5,450 nucleotides of DNA from DATBFX01 sp036558305 (lineage in GTDB: Bacteria; Chloroflexota; Chloroflexia; Thermomicrobiales; UBA6265): NCBI GenBank assembly GCA_036558305.1, contig DATBFX010000632.1, positions 1-5,450 on the forward strand, written 5' to 3'. The position numbers were made by a program, and so were the translations under genes. Each line of letters opens with the position of its first letter. Positions within the stretch are counted from its first letter, which is position 1. Below, piece after piece: positions 1 through 5,450 of this stretch. The notes beneath the pieces were generated by a model that saw only the letters and a list, made by a program, of their open reading frames with translations, did no database searches and was not told the DNA's origin.

Positions 1-608
1 GACGATGTGCCGACCTTCAGTGTTGCTGCCCGCCGCTTCGCGAGCATGGCGAGCATCTCCTCGTAGCCGGACTGGCCCGGCACCAGCCGCACGCCGCCGA
101 TCGGGGGCACGGAGCCGTCGCCGCCGAACGATTGGATGACAACCCCATTCGCGTCGCGGATGGTCACCCTCGCCTCCACCGCGTCGTCCCAGAACGACAT
201 CCCATCGTCGCCGACGACCGGGTGCCCTTCGACGGTGACGTAGCCGGTGAACGCTCCCGTCGCGTCGTAGGTCCGGTTGGTGAAGACGAAGTGGATGGCG
301 CGTTCGGTGATCGGCACCCAGCTCCCCAGCGCCGGGTCGCTGGAGGTGAACTTGCCGTCGGCACCCACGCCGACGGTGGGCCGGTTCGTGGTCATGCTCC
401 CGTCCGGTCCCCAATGGGCGACGGCGATGTCATCGGGCGCGCGGCCGACCAGCCAGGCGCCGACCAGTGGGTGATTGGCCATCTGGACGGCCGCCTCCGC
501 GGCGGCGACCGGATGCGCGGCGGCCAGGCCGGCAGCGAGACCCGTGGCGCCAAGACCGGCCAGCGCGGCGCGACGAGAAAGGGAGCGGTCGGTTTGGTGA
601 CTGGTCAT
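1..608 (-). CDS. Tat-signal secreted protein, lipocalin-like beta domain (3' end missing)
   Basis: An open frame reads leftward from ATG at 608-606 and stays open for 202 codons to the window edge, so the C-terminus is missing. Residues 9-16 (SLSRRAAL) form a twin-arginine motif with RR at 12-13. A hydrophobic Ala/Gly/Leu stretch follows at about 14-32, then an Ala-rich region at 35-40 that suits signal peptidase cleavage. The protein would therefore be folded in the cytoplasm and exported by Tat. The mature part begins with HPLVGAWLV (46-54), followed by alternating beta-type segments: ADGKFTSS near 83-90, GSWVPITERAIHFVFT at 95-110 and TGAFTGYVTVEG at 117-128. This order resembles small calycin/lipocalin-like proteins known as Tat-signal hypotheticals in Thermomicrobia. 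The fold call is by eye; ligand and function are unknown. A strong Shine-Dalgarno six bases upstream decides the start. The segment near 180-195 (GYEEMLAMLAKRRAA) is helical and charged, so the end may be near. Confidence 0.8.
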   Translation of the reverse strand, partial: MTSHQTDRSLSRRAALAGLGATGLAAGLAAAHPVAAAEAAVQMANHPLVGAWLVGRAPDDIAVAHWGPDGSMTTNRPTVGVGADGKFTSSDPALGSWVPITERAIHFVFTNRTYDATGAFTGYVTVEGHPVVGDDGMSFWDDAVEARVTIRDANGVVIQSFGGDGSVPPIGGVRLVPGQSGYEEMLAMLAKRRAATLKVGTS

Positions 609-614
609 CGGAAT

Positions 615-622
615 CTCCTCCC
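615..622 (-). promoter_or_regulatory. Shine-Dalgarno of the Tat-signal protein gene
   Basis: On the minus strand this reads GGGAGGAG, an excellent complement to the 16S rRNA 3' end. It sits six bases before the ATG at 608-606 and fixes that codon as the start. Confidence 0.8.
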
Positions 623-700
623 GTTTGGGAACGGCAACGACGTTCGCGGGAGGGGCAACGAGCCGTCCCGTGGTCGAACGATGTCTTCTGATGCTCGCGT

Positions 701-741
701 CCGGCTGTTCAGCCGGTGGGCGGCAGCGGCCACTGCCGCCC
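701..741. promoter_or_regulatory. Two adjacent perfect stem-loops upstream of the Tat-signal protein gene
   Basis: Positions 701-716 read CCGGCTGTTCAGCCGG, a perfect palindrome with 7-base arms and a 2-base centre. After one base, positions 718-726 (GGGCGGCAG) and 733-741 (CTGCCGCCC) form a perfect 9-base inverted repeat around a 6-base loop. They lie about 93 to 133 bases upstream of the ATG at 608. They could be a repressor operator plus a leader hairpin, or RNA hairpins in a long 5' leader. No T-run follows on either strand, so an intrinsic terminator is unlikely. The pairing is exact; a regulatory role is inference. Confidence 0.4.
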
Positions 742-1021
742 GATCCCCCATCGTAGCGAGCCGGTTGGGCGCGCGCGTCGTGCAAACCACGGACGTGCTT
801 TCGTCGCTTCCGACCACGGGAACCGGGTTCTGACCAGGCCCTGCCGTCTACCGACTCAAACGACCCGCGGCCCCGTGGTTCGTGTCCCCAGCGTGCACGT
901 GGACTCAACGTGGCACCACCAGGACTTCCCACCCACCTGCCACCCGCTCGGCGTGTTTGTCCTTCGCGGGACGACACCTCCACCCCGCTCCGTTGGTCTT
1001 GTCGGTCGGCATCCGGATGGT

Positions 1022-1069
1022 GATCCTCGGGGCGCGGGCGGGTGCTGAAGCGATCGCCGAGGATCGGCG
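1022..1069. repeat. Overlapping inverted repeats downstream of the regulator gene
   Basis: GATCCTCGG at 1022-1030 is an exact inverted match to CCGAGGATC at 1057-1065, with a 26-base loop. The right arm can alternatively fold on itself: CGCCGA (1055-1060) pairs with TCGGCG (1064-1069) around a 3-base loop. The two folds exclude each other. The site is about 95 bases past the regulator's stop codon and has no following T-run, so it is not a standard terminator. Short inverted repeats of this size also arise by chance in GC-rich DNA. Confidence 0.25.
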
Positions 1070-1162
1070 CGACGCCATCGTCAGCTCGCGCGCCGCGCCT
1101 GGCACGGAGTGGGTTCGCTCTTTCACCCGGAGGGTTTGGTGGGACAAGGAGAGGGCATCGAT

Positions 1163-3799
1163 TCAGGCCAGGCCGTGCCGTACCGCGTAGGCCGCCGCCG
1201 CCGCGCGGGACGGCGCCCCGAGCTTGCCGAGGATGCTGGCAACGTGGTTACTGACCGTGTGCCGGCTGACGAAGAGGGCCGCGGCGATCTCCCGGTCGGA
1301 GAGCCCCGCCGCCAGCAACGCCAGGACTTCCCGCTCGCGAGGCGTGAGACCGTGGCGAGCGGCGCTCCTTTCGACGATCCCCGCGCCGCGATCCGGTACC
1401 TCGACCGTCAGGGCCTCGGCGATGATCGCGTGCAGCGACAGCGCCATTCCGGCGGTGTGCAATTCGCCAAACCGGCCGTCGCCGAGGGCGGCGCGTGCGC
1501 CGGCTGACGCTCGGTCCACATCGCCGTCATCCGGGATGAGCGTCGTCACGCCCTGCCGGAGGAGCGCATCGACCCCCGCCAGGATCGTCGCTGCCCGTTC
1601 GGCCTGGTCGTGACCAACCGCGAGCGAGGCCAGCCCCGCCAGCGCCCTCATGACTGCCCATTGCCCGTCGCCGACCCAATGGCCGAGCGCTTCCTGGTAG
1701 GCAAGCGCCGCGCTCCGGTCGTCCCCGCGCGCTCGTGCCAACCGCGCCAGGCTGCAGAGCGACGCCATCACGCCCGAGGGATGGCCCAATGCGCGATGCA
1801 ACGCGAGCGACGCTTCCGCGTACCGGGCGGACGTCGCGGTGTCGCCGATCCCAAAGGCGATCCCGCTCAACACGCTCAAGGCGATCGCCTCGTCGGATTG
1901 GAGACCGAGTTCGTGCCACAGACCGGCCGCCCGCTCCATCAGCGGTTGGGCACGGTCCCATTGGCGCTGCACGTTGGCGATGAGACCGAGGATGTGCGTC
2001 GCGAGGGCGACGAGTTCCTTGTCACCAATCGCCTCGGCGAGCGCGAGGCCGGCACCAGCCAGGGGCTCCGCGGACGAAGGGCTCCCCTGTGTCCAGATGA
2101 CCAGCGACAGACCCGTGGTCGCGCGACAGCGCGCCAGTGTCGGCGCATCGGCGGTGTGCGCCAGGGCCCATTCCAGCCATCGACGGCCTTCGCTGAGGTG
2201 CCCATGGCGGTGCCAAAAGACGGCCAACCATCCGGCTAGGAAGAGCACACCCTCTGCATCGCCGCTGGCGGCCAGGTGACCGAGCGCCGCCCGGAGGTTG
2301 GCATGCTCGACCTCGATGCGCCGAAGGCGATCGTCGATGCGCTCGCCCGGCGCGAGGTGATTCGGCTCCAGCCAGCCGCCCAAGCCGGCGAAGTACGCGG
2401 CGTGCGCATCCCGCGCCGCGTTTGCCTCCCCGTGGGTCTCCAACCGTTCCAACCCGTACTCCCGCACCGTCTCCAGGATCTGGTACCGCGGCACCTCCCC
2501 TGCGCCTGCCTCCTGCCGTACCAGGCTGGCATCCACGAGCGCGGCAACTCCATCGAGGACGGAGGGGACAGGGGTCGGGGGACAGGGGTCAGAGAGTCGT
2601 GGTTCCGTCCCCTGTCCCCCGACCCCTGTCCCCCCGCAGACCGCCTCGGCCGCCTCCAGTGTGAAGCCGCCGGCGAAGACGGCCAGGCGGCGGAACAGCA
2701 CTTGCTCGGCCGGGGTCAGCAGGTCGTAGCTCCAGGCGATGGCGTCCCGCATCGTCCGCAACCGCGCGGGGAGATCCAACCCGCCGCCGGTCAGCAGCGG
2801 CAACCGTCGCTCCAACCGTGTCAGGAGCGCCGTCGGCGGGAGGACCTTGATCCGCACCGCGGCCAACTCGATCGCCAGCGGCAGCCCGTCCAAGCGGCGG
2901 CAGATGGCGGCCACCACGGGCCCGTTTTCGGGAGTCAAGGCGAACTCCGCCCGCACCGCCCGCGCCCGCGCGACGAAGAGCCGCACCGCCGCCGGCACCA
3001 TCATGCCGTTCCCCTCGACCGATCCCGCCACGACCAACGGCGAGACCGGTTGCTCTTGCTCGCCGGAGCAGCGCAACCGCACGCGACTCGTGACCAGGAT
3101 CGTCAACCCGGGACACGCAAGGAGCAGCCCGGCGACGACCGGCGCTGCCTCGACCACGTGCTCGAAGTTATCGAGCACCAACAACATGCGCTTGTCGCCC
3201 ACGAACGCCGCCAGTCGGTCGGCGACCGGGCGATCGCGGCCCTCGCGAACCCCCAGCGCCTGGGCGATCGCGGATGCCACGAGCCCGGGGTCGCGGATTT
3301 GGGTGAGACCGACGAACCACACTCCATCCGGGAACGCCTCGGTAACCGCGGCGGCGACGGCCAGCGCGAGCCGGGTCTTGCCCACCCCGCCGGGACCGGT
3401 CAACGTCACGAGGGGGACGTCGTTGCGCACCAGCAACGCACGCAGGCTCGCCAGTTCGCTCTCCCGGCCGATGAGCTCTGTCCGGTGCCGCGGGAGCGTC
3501 GCGACAACGGCGGGATCCCGTGCAGGGAGCGCGATCAAGCGGGGTGGCGCCGTGGGTATCCGCATCGGCGACGGAGCGGGACGCCGGTGCCCTGCCCGGT
3601 AGCGGGCGACGTCTGCCGGGTCGATCCGGTAGACGCGGGCGTGCAGGGTGGCGGGCAGGTCGCCGCGGCCGATGGCGCGGCGGACGGTGCGCTCGCTGAC
3701 GCCGAGGACCGTGGCGGCTTCGCGGGCGGACAGGGGCCAGGTGTCCGCAGCACCGGACACGCCATCGGTCGTCTCACCGTCCGCTGCCCGCTCGTCCAT
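1163..3799 (-). CDS. Large NB-ARC/TPR transcriptional regulator with N-terminal HTH and C-terminal LuxR HTH
   Basis: This complete gene encodes 878 residues from ATG 3799 to TGA at 1165-1163. Residues 23-67 form an excisionase/MerR-like helix-turn-helix (SAREAATVLGVSERTVRRAI, then a basic turn and VYRIDPADVARY). An NB-ARC-type ATPase follows: entry motif LIGRESELASL (109-119), Walker A GPGGVGKT (135-142), Walker B MLLVLDNFEH (205-214), sensor-like LVTSR (235-239) and GLPLA (305-309). Residues of about 430-810 are Ala/Leu-rich helical repeats of TPR type, which in this family act as the sensing or oligomerisation platform. Residues 816-878 are a canonical LuxR/GerE DNA-binding domain (LTPREREVLALLAAGLSDREI, then VSRHTVSNHVASILGKL). 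By family analogy (STAND ATPases such as MalT), signal and ATP binding would drive assembly on DNA; the signal is unknown. Residues 389-412 are an insertion encoded by a palindromic element. A TTG at 3847 would add 16 residues; neither start has a clear Shine-Dalgarno, and I prefer the ATG. Confidence 0.9.
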   Translation of the reverse strand: MDERAADGETTDGVSGAADTWPLSAREAATVLGVSERTVRRAIGRGDLPATLHARVYRIDPADVARYRAGHRRPAPSPMRIPTAPPRLIALPARDPAVVATLPRHRTELIGRESELASLRALLVRNDVPLVTLTGPGGVGKTRLALAVAAAVTEAFPDGVWFVGLTQIRDPGLVASAIAQALGVREGRDRPVADRLAAFVGDKRMLLVLDNFEHVVEAAPVVAGLLLACPGLTILVTSRVRLRCSGEQEQPVSPLVVAGSVEGNGMMVPAAVRLFVARARAVRAEFALTPENGPVVAAICRRLDGLPLAIELAAVRIKVLPPTALLTRLERRLPLLTGGGLDLPARLRTMRDAIAWSYDLLTPAEQVLFRRLAVFAGGFTLEAAEAVCGGTGVGGQGTEPRLSDPCPPTPVPSVLDGVAALVDASLVRQEAGAGEVPRYQILETVREYGLERLETHGEANAARDAHAAYFAGLGGWLEPNHLAPGERIDDRLRRIEVEHANLRAALGHLAASGDAEGVLFLAGWLAVFWHRHGHLSEGRRWLEWALAHTADAPTLARCRATTGLSLVIWTQGSPSSAEPLAGAGLALAEAIGDKELVALATHILGLIANVQRQWDRAQPLMERAAGLWHELGLQSDEAIALSVLSGIAFGIGDTATSARYAEASLALHRALGHPSGVMASLCSLARLARARGDDRSAALAYQEALGHWVGDGQWAVMRALAGLASLAVGHDQAERAATILAGVDALLRQGVTTLIPDDGDVDRASAGARAALGDGRFGELHTAGMALSLHAIIAEALTVEVPDRGAGIVERSAARHGLTPREREVLALLAAGLSDREIAAALFVSRHTVSNHVASILGKLGAPSRAAAAAYAVRHGLA
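2564..2633. repeat. In-frame palindromic element: 25-bp inverted repeat made of GGGGNNN heptads
   Basis: Positions 2564-2588 and 2609-2633 are perfect 25-base inverted copies separated by 20 bases. The left arm is a 7-base array: GGGGACA (2564), GGGGTCG (2571), GGGGACA (2578), then GGGG. The right arm carries the same array on the other strand. The whole unit lies inside the regulator gene and encodes about residues 389-412, a Gly/Thr/Pro-rich segment (GGTGVGGQGTEP, then RLSDPCPPTPVPS). It falls between the winged-helix-like part of the ATPase module (FAGGFTLEAAEAVCG) and a conserved VLDGVAALVDASLV block. Relatives normally join these two blocks with a short linker, so this looks like a mobile or repetitive palindrome accepted in frame. 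The repeat is directly visible; its mobility is inferred. Confidence 0.8.
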
Positions 3800-3932
3800 G
3801 GCCGCCGATGCTACGCGCGCGGAACGGCGTGCGCAAGGGGCGACCAAAGGCCGTCTGGAGTCGCGGTGCCGGTCCCATCACGCCGGGGATTGCAGACGAC
3901 GGTTCGGCCGGTCATCATCTACGGCAGATCGA

Positions 3933-3945
3933 CGGCGAATCGCCG
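3933..3945. promoter_or_regulatory. 13-base palindrome, possible operator
   Basis: CGGCGA-A-TCGCCG has perfect 6-base arms around one central base. It lies about 40 bases upstream of the ATG at 3985 and about 134 bases from the regulator's ATG at 3799. The place and symmetry suit a dimeric regulator, possibly the neighbouring LuxR-type protein, but no binding evidence exists in the sequence. Confidence 0.3.
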
Positions 3946-3975
3946 AAGACGACGGTCGAACCGATACGGGCACAC

Positions 3976-3981
3976 GGAGGG
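3976..3981 (+). promoter_or_regulatory. Shine-Dalgarno of the membrane-anchored protein gene
   Basis: GGAGGG lies three to four bases before ATG 3985. The spacing is slightly short, but it is the only good site nearby and supports ATG 3985 over an in-frame ATG at 3808, whose extra 59 residues look like random Arg/Gly-rich sequence upstream of the membrane helix. Confidence 0.65.
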
Positions 3982-3984
3982 TCA

Positions 3985-4527
3985 ATGTTTCGACGGGGGT
4001 GTTGCTGCGGCGTGATCGTCCTGTTGGGTCTCTGCGTCGTCGCCGGCGCCCTCGGCTATTTCGTTGGACTGCCGCAACTGCGCCAAAACATGCGTGCGCC
4101 GCTCGAAGACGCCGTCGGTACCCAAATCGCGCGCGAACTCCAACCCGTGTCGGGCATCCGAGCCGCCCCCGGTACCTACGTCATCAGCCAGGACGACCTC
4201 AACACCGCCCTCCGCTCCGAAGTCGGGCAAACCGGCTTCGTCGACGATGCCGCGATCACCCTCACCCCGACCGGCTTTGCTCTCCGCGCCCACTTCTCCA
4301 ACGGCGGCGGTGACGTCACCTATCGGGGGAACGTCGCGGCCGTCGACGGCCGACTGCAGGCGACCGACTTGACCGGTGATGGCATCATGACCACTCTCCT
4401 GCCCGCCGGCGAGGTCGGGAAAGCCCTGGAAAACGTCGTCAACGACTACCTCACCACCAACGGTCTCCAACTGACCAACGCCAAACTCGGCAACGGCACC
4501 CTGACCCTCACCACCAAGGCGGCCTGA
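3985..4527 (+). CDS. Membrane-anchored protein with an extracytoplasmic domain, LmeA/DUF2993-like in style
   Basis: This 180-residue protein starts with FRRG, a positively charged tail, then CCC at 6-8 and a hydrophobic helix at about 9-28 (VIVLLGLCVVAGALGYFVG). This suits an uncleaved N-terminal anchor with the rest outside the membrane. There is no proper lipobox. Residues 35-52 are amphipathic (NMRAPLEDAVGTQIAREL). The remaining domain mixes beta strands and helices: TYVISQDDLNTAL (64-76), AAITLTPTGFALRAHF (89-104), GDVTYRGNVAAVDGRLQATDL (109-129), a helix EVGKALENVVNDYLTTNG (143-160), and a closing strand pair LTNAKLGNGTLTLTT (163-177). The pattern of an N-terminal anchor, 'is..dlN' and 'G.L...dl.gdg' recalls LmeA/DUF2993-type lipid-binding proteins, but this is a resemblance by eye and I do not recognise the exact family. 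It diverges from the regulator and precedes the dehydratase-like gene by 57 bases, so a shared transcript is possible. No catalytic motif is seen. Confidence 0.8.
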   Translation: MFRRGCCCGVIVLLGLCVVAGALGYFVGLPQLRQNMRAPLEDAVGTQIARELQPVSGIRAAPGTYVISQDDLNTALRSEVGQTGFVDDAAITLTPTGFALRAHFSNGGGDVTYRGNVAAVDGRLQATDLTGDGIMTTLLPAGEVGKALENVVNDYLTTNGLQLTNAKLGNGTLTLTTKAA

Positions 4528-4536
4528 CCTGAGACA

Positions 4537-4571
4537 CTACCGGCTACCGGCTACCGCCTACTGGCTCACGG
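4537..4571 (+). repeat. Five-copy 7-base tandem repeat (CTACCGG-type) in the intergenic gap
   Basis: Five consecutive heptads are visible: CTACCGG (4537), CTACCGG (4544), CTACCGC (4551), CTACTGG (4558) and CTCACGG (4565). The first two are identical and the rest decay by one to two bases per copy. The array starts 10 bases after the stop codon at 4527, and its last base is the first base of the next gene's Shine-Dalgarno. The CCGGCTACCGG stretch can form short hairpins, but there is no T-run to suggest a terminator. Confidence 0.75.
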
Positions 4572-4577
4572 AAGGAG
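4571..4577 (+). promoter_or_regulatory. Shine-Dalgarno that supports a TTG start
   Basis: GAAGGAG ends seven bases before TTG at 4585-4587. It decides the start of the dehydratase-like gene, since the next in-frame ATG comes only at codon 44, inside the conserved N-terminal domain. Confidence 0.8.
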
Positions 4578-4584
4578 ACGTTCG

Positions 4585-5450
4585 TTGAAAATCACCGCCG
4601 TCAAGGGGTTCCCGGTCAAGGTTGGCCATCGCAACCAGTTCATCGTCAAGATCGAGACGGACGAGGGCCTCAGCGGCGTCGGCGAAGGAGGCATCTCCGG
4701 CCACGAGTTGGCGATGCAGGGGATGCTGGAGCACTTTGCGGGCTTCCTGGTCGGGATGGACCCGCGACGGATCGAACACGTCTGGCAAACGTGCTACCGC
4801 GGCGCCTACTTCGAGGGCGGCAAGATCGTCGCGGCCACCCTCTCCGCCATCGACATCGCCCTCTGGGACATCCTCGGCCAGTCGCTCGGTGTCCCCGTCT
4901 ACCAACTCCTCGGCGGCGCCTGCCGCGAGAGTTGCCCCTGCTTCGCTACCCCCGGCTCCCTGACCGGTCCCGAAGTCGTCGAGCGCGCCAAGGAGTTTGC
5001 CGCCCAGGGCTGGAAGGTCCTCCGCTTCGGTCCCGGGATGCCCGATCCCGACTGGACAGCCGGCGACGGCGCCGTCTACGAACCGCTCGACTCCCTCGAT
5101 CTGGCTGCCCACTGGATTCGCGAGGTCCGCAGTGCCGTCGGCACCGGCGTCGAGCTTTCGATCGACTTTCACCACCGCCTCTCCGTCGCCGAAGCGGCCC
5201 TATTCTGCCAGAAGATCGCCGACGTCAACCTCTTCTTCCTGGAAGAACCGATCCGCGCCGAGAACCACAAGGCCTACCAACAACTCCGGACGATGACCCC
5301 GATCCCCTTCGCCATCGGCGAAGAGTTCTCCAGCAAATGGGCCTTCGCCCCCTTTGTCGAGGAAGGCGTCCTCAACTTCGCCCGAATCGACGTCTCCAAC
5401 GTCGGCGGTCTGACCGAGGCGCGCAAGGTGGCCGGTTGGTGCGAGACCCA
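4585..5450 (+). CDS. Mandelate racemase/muconate lactonizing family enzyme, galactonate dehydratase-like (3' end missing)
   Basis: A TTG start (codons TTG AAA ATC ACC, giving MKITAV) with a strong Shine-Dalgarno opens a frame that continues through 288 codons to the window edge. The capping domain occupies about 1-120. The family signature lies at about 84-110 (ATLSAIDIALWDILG, then VPVYQLLGG). The barrel shows the three Mg2+ ligands of the enolase superfamily: D194 in SIDFHHR, E220 in FFLEEP and E246 in AIGEEF. D269 follows in ARIDVSNVGGLTEARK. The D-x-H pair (D194/H196), IGEEFSSKW and NVGGLTEARK closely follow D-galactonate dehydratase-type acid sugar dehydratases. Where many members carry a catalytic Lys after barrel strand 2, this protein reads GWKVLRFGP, with Arg147 in the probable position. 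The second catalytic His expected near residue 300 lies beyond the edge. It probably dehydrates a sugar acid to a 2-keto-3-deoxy acid in the cytoplasm; the substrate is not determinable. Families of this type usually have about 380-400 residues, so roughly a quarter is missing. Confidence 0.9.
   Translation, partial: MKITAVKGFPVKVGHRNQFIVKIETDEGLSGVGEGGISGHELAMQGMLEHFAGFLVGMDPRRIEHVWQTCYRGAYFEGGKIVAATLSAIDIALWDILGQSLGVPVYQLLGGACRESCPCFATPGSLTGPEVVERAKEFAAQGWKVLRFGPGMPDPDWTAGDGAVYEPLDSLDLAAHWIREVRSAVGTGVELSIDFHHRLSVAEAALFCQKIADVNLFFLEEPIRAENHKAYQQLRTMTPIPFAIGEEFSSKWAFAPFVEEGVLNFARIDVSNVGGLTEARKVAGWCET

Larger units (their letters stand above)
609..1162. other. Long intergenic gap with no convincing gene
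   Basis: This 554-base stretch separates the stop of the LuxR-type regulator (1163) from the start of the Tat-signal protein gene (608); both genes run leftward. Open frames exist on both strands, for example minus 905-1147 (80 codons) and plus 716-1048 (110 codons). Their translations are rich in Arg, Pro and His, have no recognisable domain, and lack a good ribosome binding site, as expected of chance frames in GC-rich DNA. The gap holds the ribosome binding site at 615-622, paired stem-loops at 701-741 and overlapping inverted repeats at 1022-1069. I could not identify a clear -35/-10 pair or a terminator with a T-run. The length suggests that the Tat gene has its own promoter and is not read as the second gene of an operon with the regulator. 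Confidence 0.55.
3800..3984. promoter_or_regulatory. Divergent promoter region between the regulator and the membrane protein gene
   Basis: These 185 bases separate two genes that point away from each other, so both promoters should lie here, or partly in the regulator's 5' end if its TTG start at 3847 is used. A weak rightward candidate is TTGCAG at 3890-3895 followed after 17 bases by CATCAT at 3913-3918; it is a poor match to the sigma-70 consensus and not reliable. CGGTTCG (3900-3906) and CGAACCG (3957-3963) form a widely spaced inverted repeat flanking the palindrome at 3933-3945. Confidence 0.4.

Noticed and set aside
132..833. 233-codon plus-strand open frame over the Tat-signal protein gene and its upstream region
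   Set aside because: The minus-strand frame has a Tat signal, a strong ribosome binding site and a beta-domain pattern; the plus frame has none of these.
1022..1069. Intrinsic terminator of the regulator gene
   Set aside because: Stems are present but no T-run follows on the minus strand, and the site is about 95 bases past the stop codon.
905..1147. 80-codon minus-strand open frame in the long gap
   Set aside because: It has no good ribosome binding site, a random-looking basic translation, and no conserved motif.
2564..2633. CRISPR repeat or terminator
   Set aside because: There is a single palindrome without spaced direct repeats, and it lies inside an intact open frame with no T-run.
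2739..3602. 287-codon plus-strand open frame
   Set aside because: It is also antisense to the NB-ARC module; its Ser/Arg/Thr-rich translation has no recognisable fold.
3890..3918. Sigma-70 promoter TTGCAG-17-CATCAT
   Set aside because: The -35 matches only three of six consensus bases and the -10 four of six; too weak to call as a promoter.
2276..4015. 579-codon plus-strand open frame opposite the regulator
   Set aside because: It is antisense to a gene with full domain support, its translation is a low-complexity Arg/Gln/Pro/Gly mix with no domain, and long antisense frames are expected in GC-rich coding DNA.
4558..5175. 205-codon minus-strand open frame opposite the dehydratase-like gene
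   Set aside because: It is an antisense shadow: the plus strand encodes clear enolase-superfamily motifs across the same bases.

Overview
The window is GC-rich (roughly two-thirds G+C) bacterial chromosomal DNA. The Tat-exported lipocalin-like protein, the large NB-ARC/TPR/LuxR regulator and the C-ending codon preference together resemble Chloroflexota of the Thermomicrobia type (Sphaerobacter/Nitrolancea-like). That placement is inferred from protein style and cannot be proven from this window alone. No mobile element, rRNA, tRNA or CRISPR array is visible.

Layout, left to right. (1) Positions 1-608, minus strand: the N-terminal 202 codons of a Tat-signal, beta-rich, probably lipocalin-like secreted protein that runs off the left edge. 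(2) Positions 609-1162: a 554-base gap without a convincing gene, holding the ribosome binding site of gene 1, two adjacent perfect stem-loops at 701-741 and weaker inverted repeats at 1022-1069. (3) Positions 1163-3799, minus strand: a complete large signalling regulator with an N-terminal excisionase/MerR-like helix-turn-helix, an NB-ARC-type ATPase, a helical repeat region and a C-terminal LuxR helix-turn-helix. (4) Positions 3800-3984: a short divergent promoter region with a 13-base palindrome. (5) Positions 3985-4527, plus strand: a 180-residue protein with one N-terminal membrane helix and an extracytoplasmic domain. (6) Positions 4528-4584: a 57-base gap largely filled by a five-copy 7-base tandem repeat that abuts the next ribosome binding site. 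(7) Positions 4585-5450, plus strand: the first 288 codons of an enolase-superfamily sugar-acid dehydratase-like enzyme (mandelate racemase/muconate lactonizing group), cut by the right edge.

The two rightward genes could be co-transcribed, given 57 bases between them and no clear terminator. Nothing ties the membrane protein to the dehydratase functionally. The regulator is divergent from this pair and might control it, itself, or distant genes.

The most unusual item is a perfect 25-bp inverted repeat, built from GGGGNNN heptads, lying in frame inside the regulator gene at 2564-2633. It looks like a small palindromic element that entered a linker without breaking the protein, and each arm also fits a G-quadruplex pattern. 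I found no complete new multi-gene system here.
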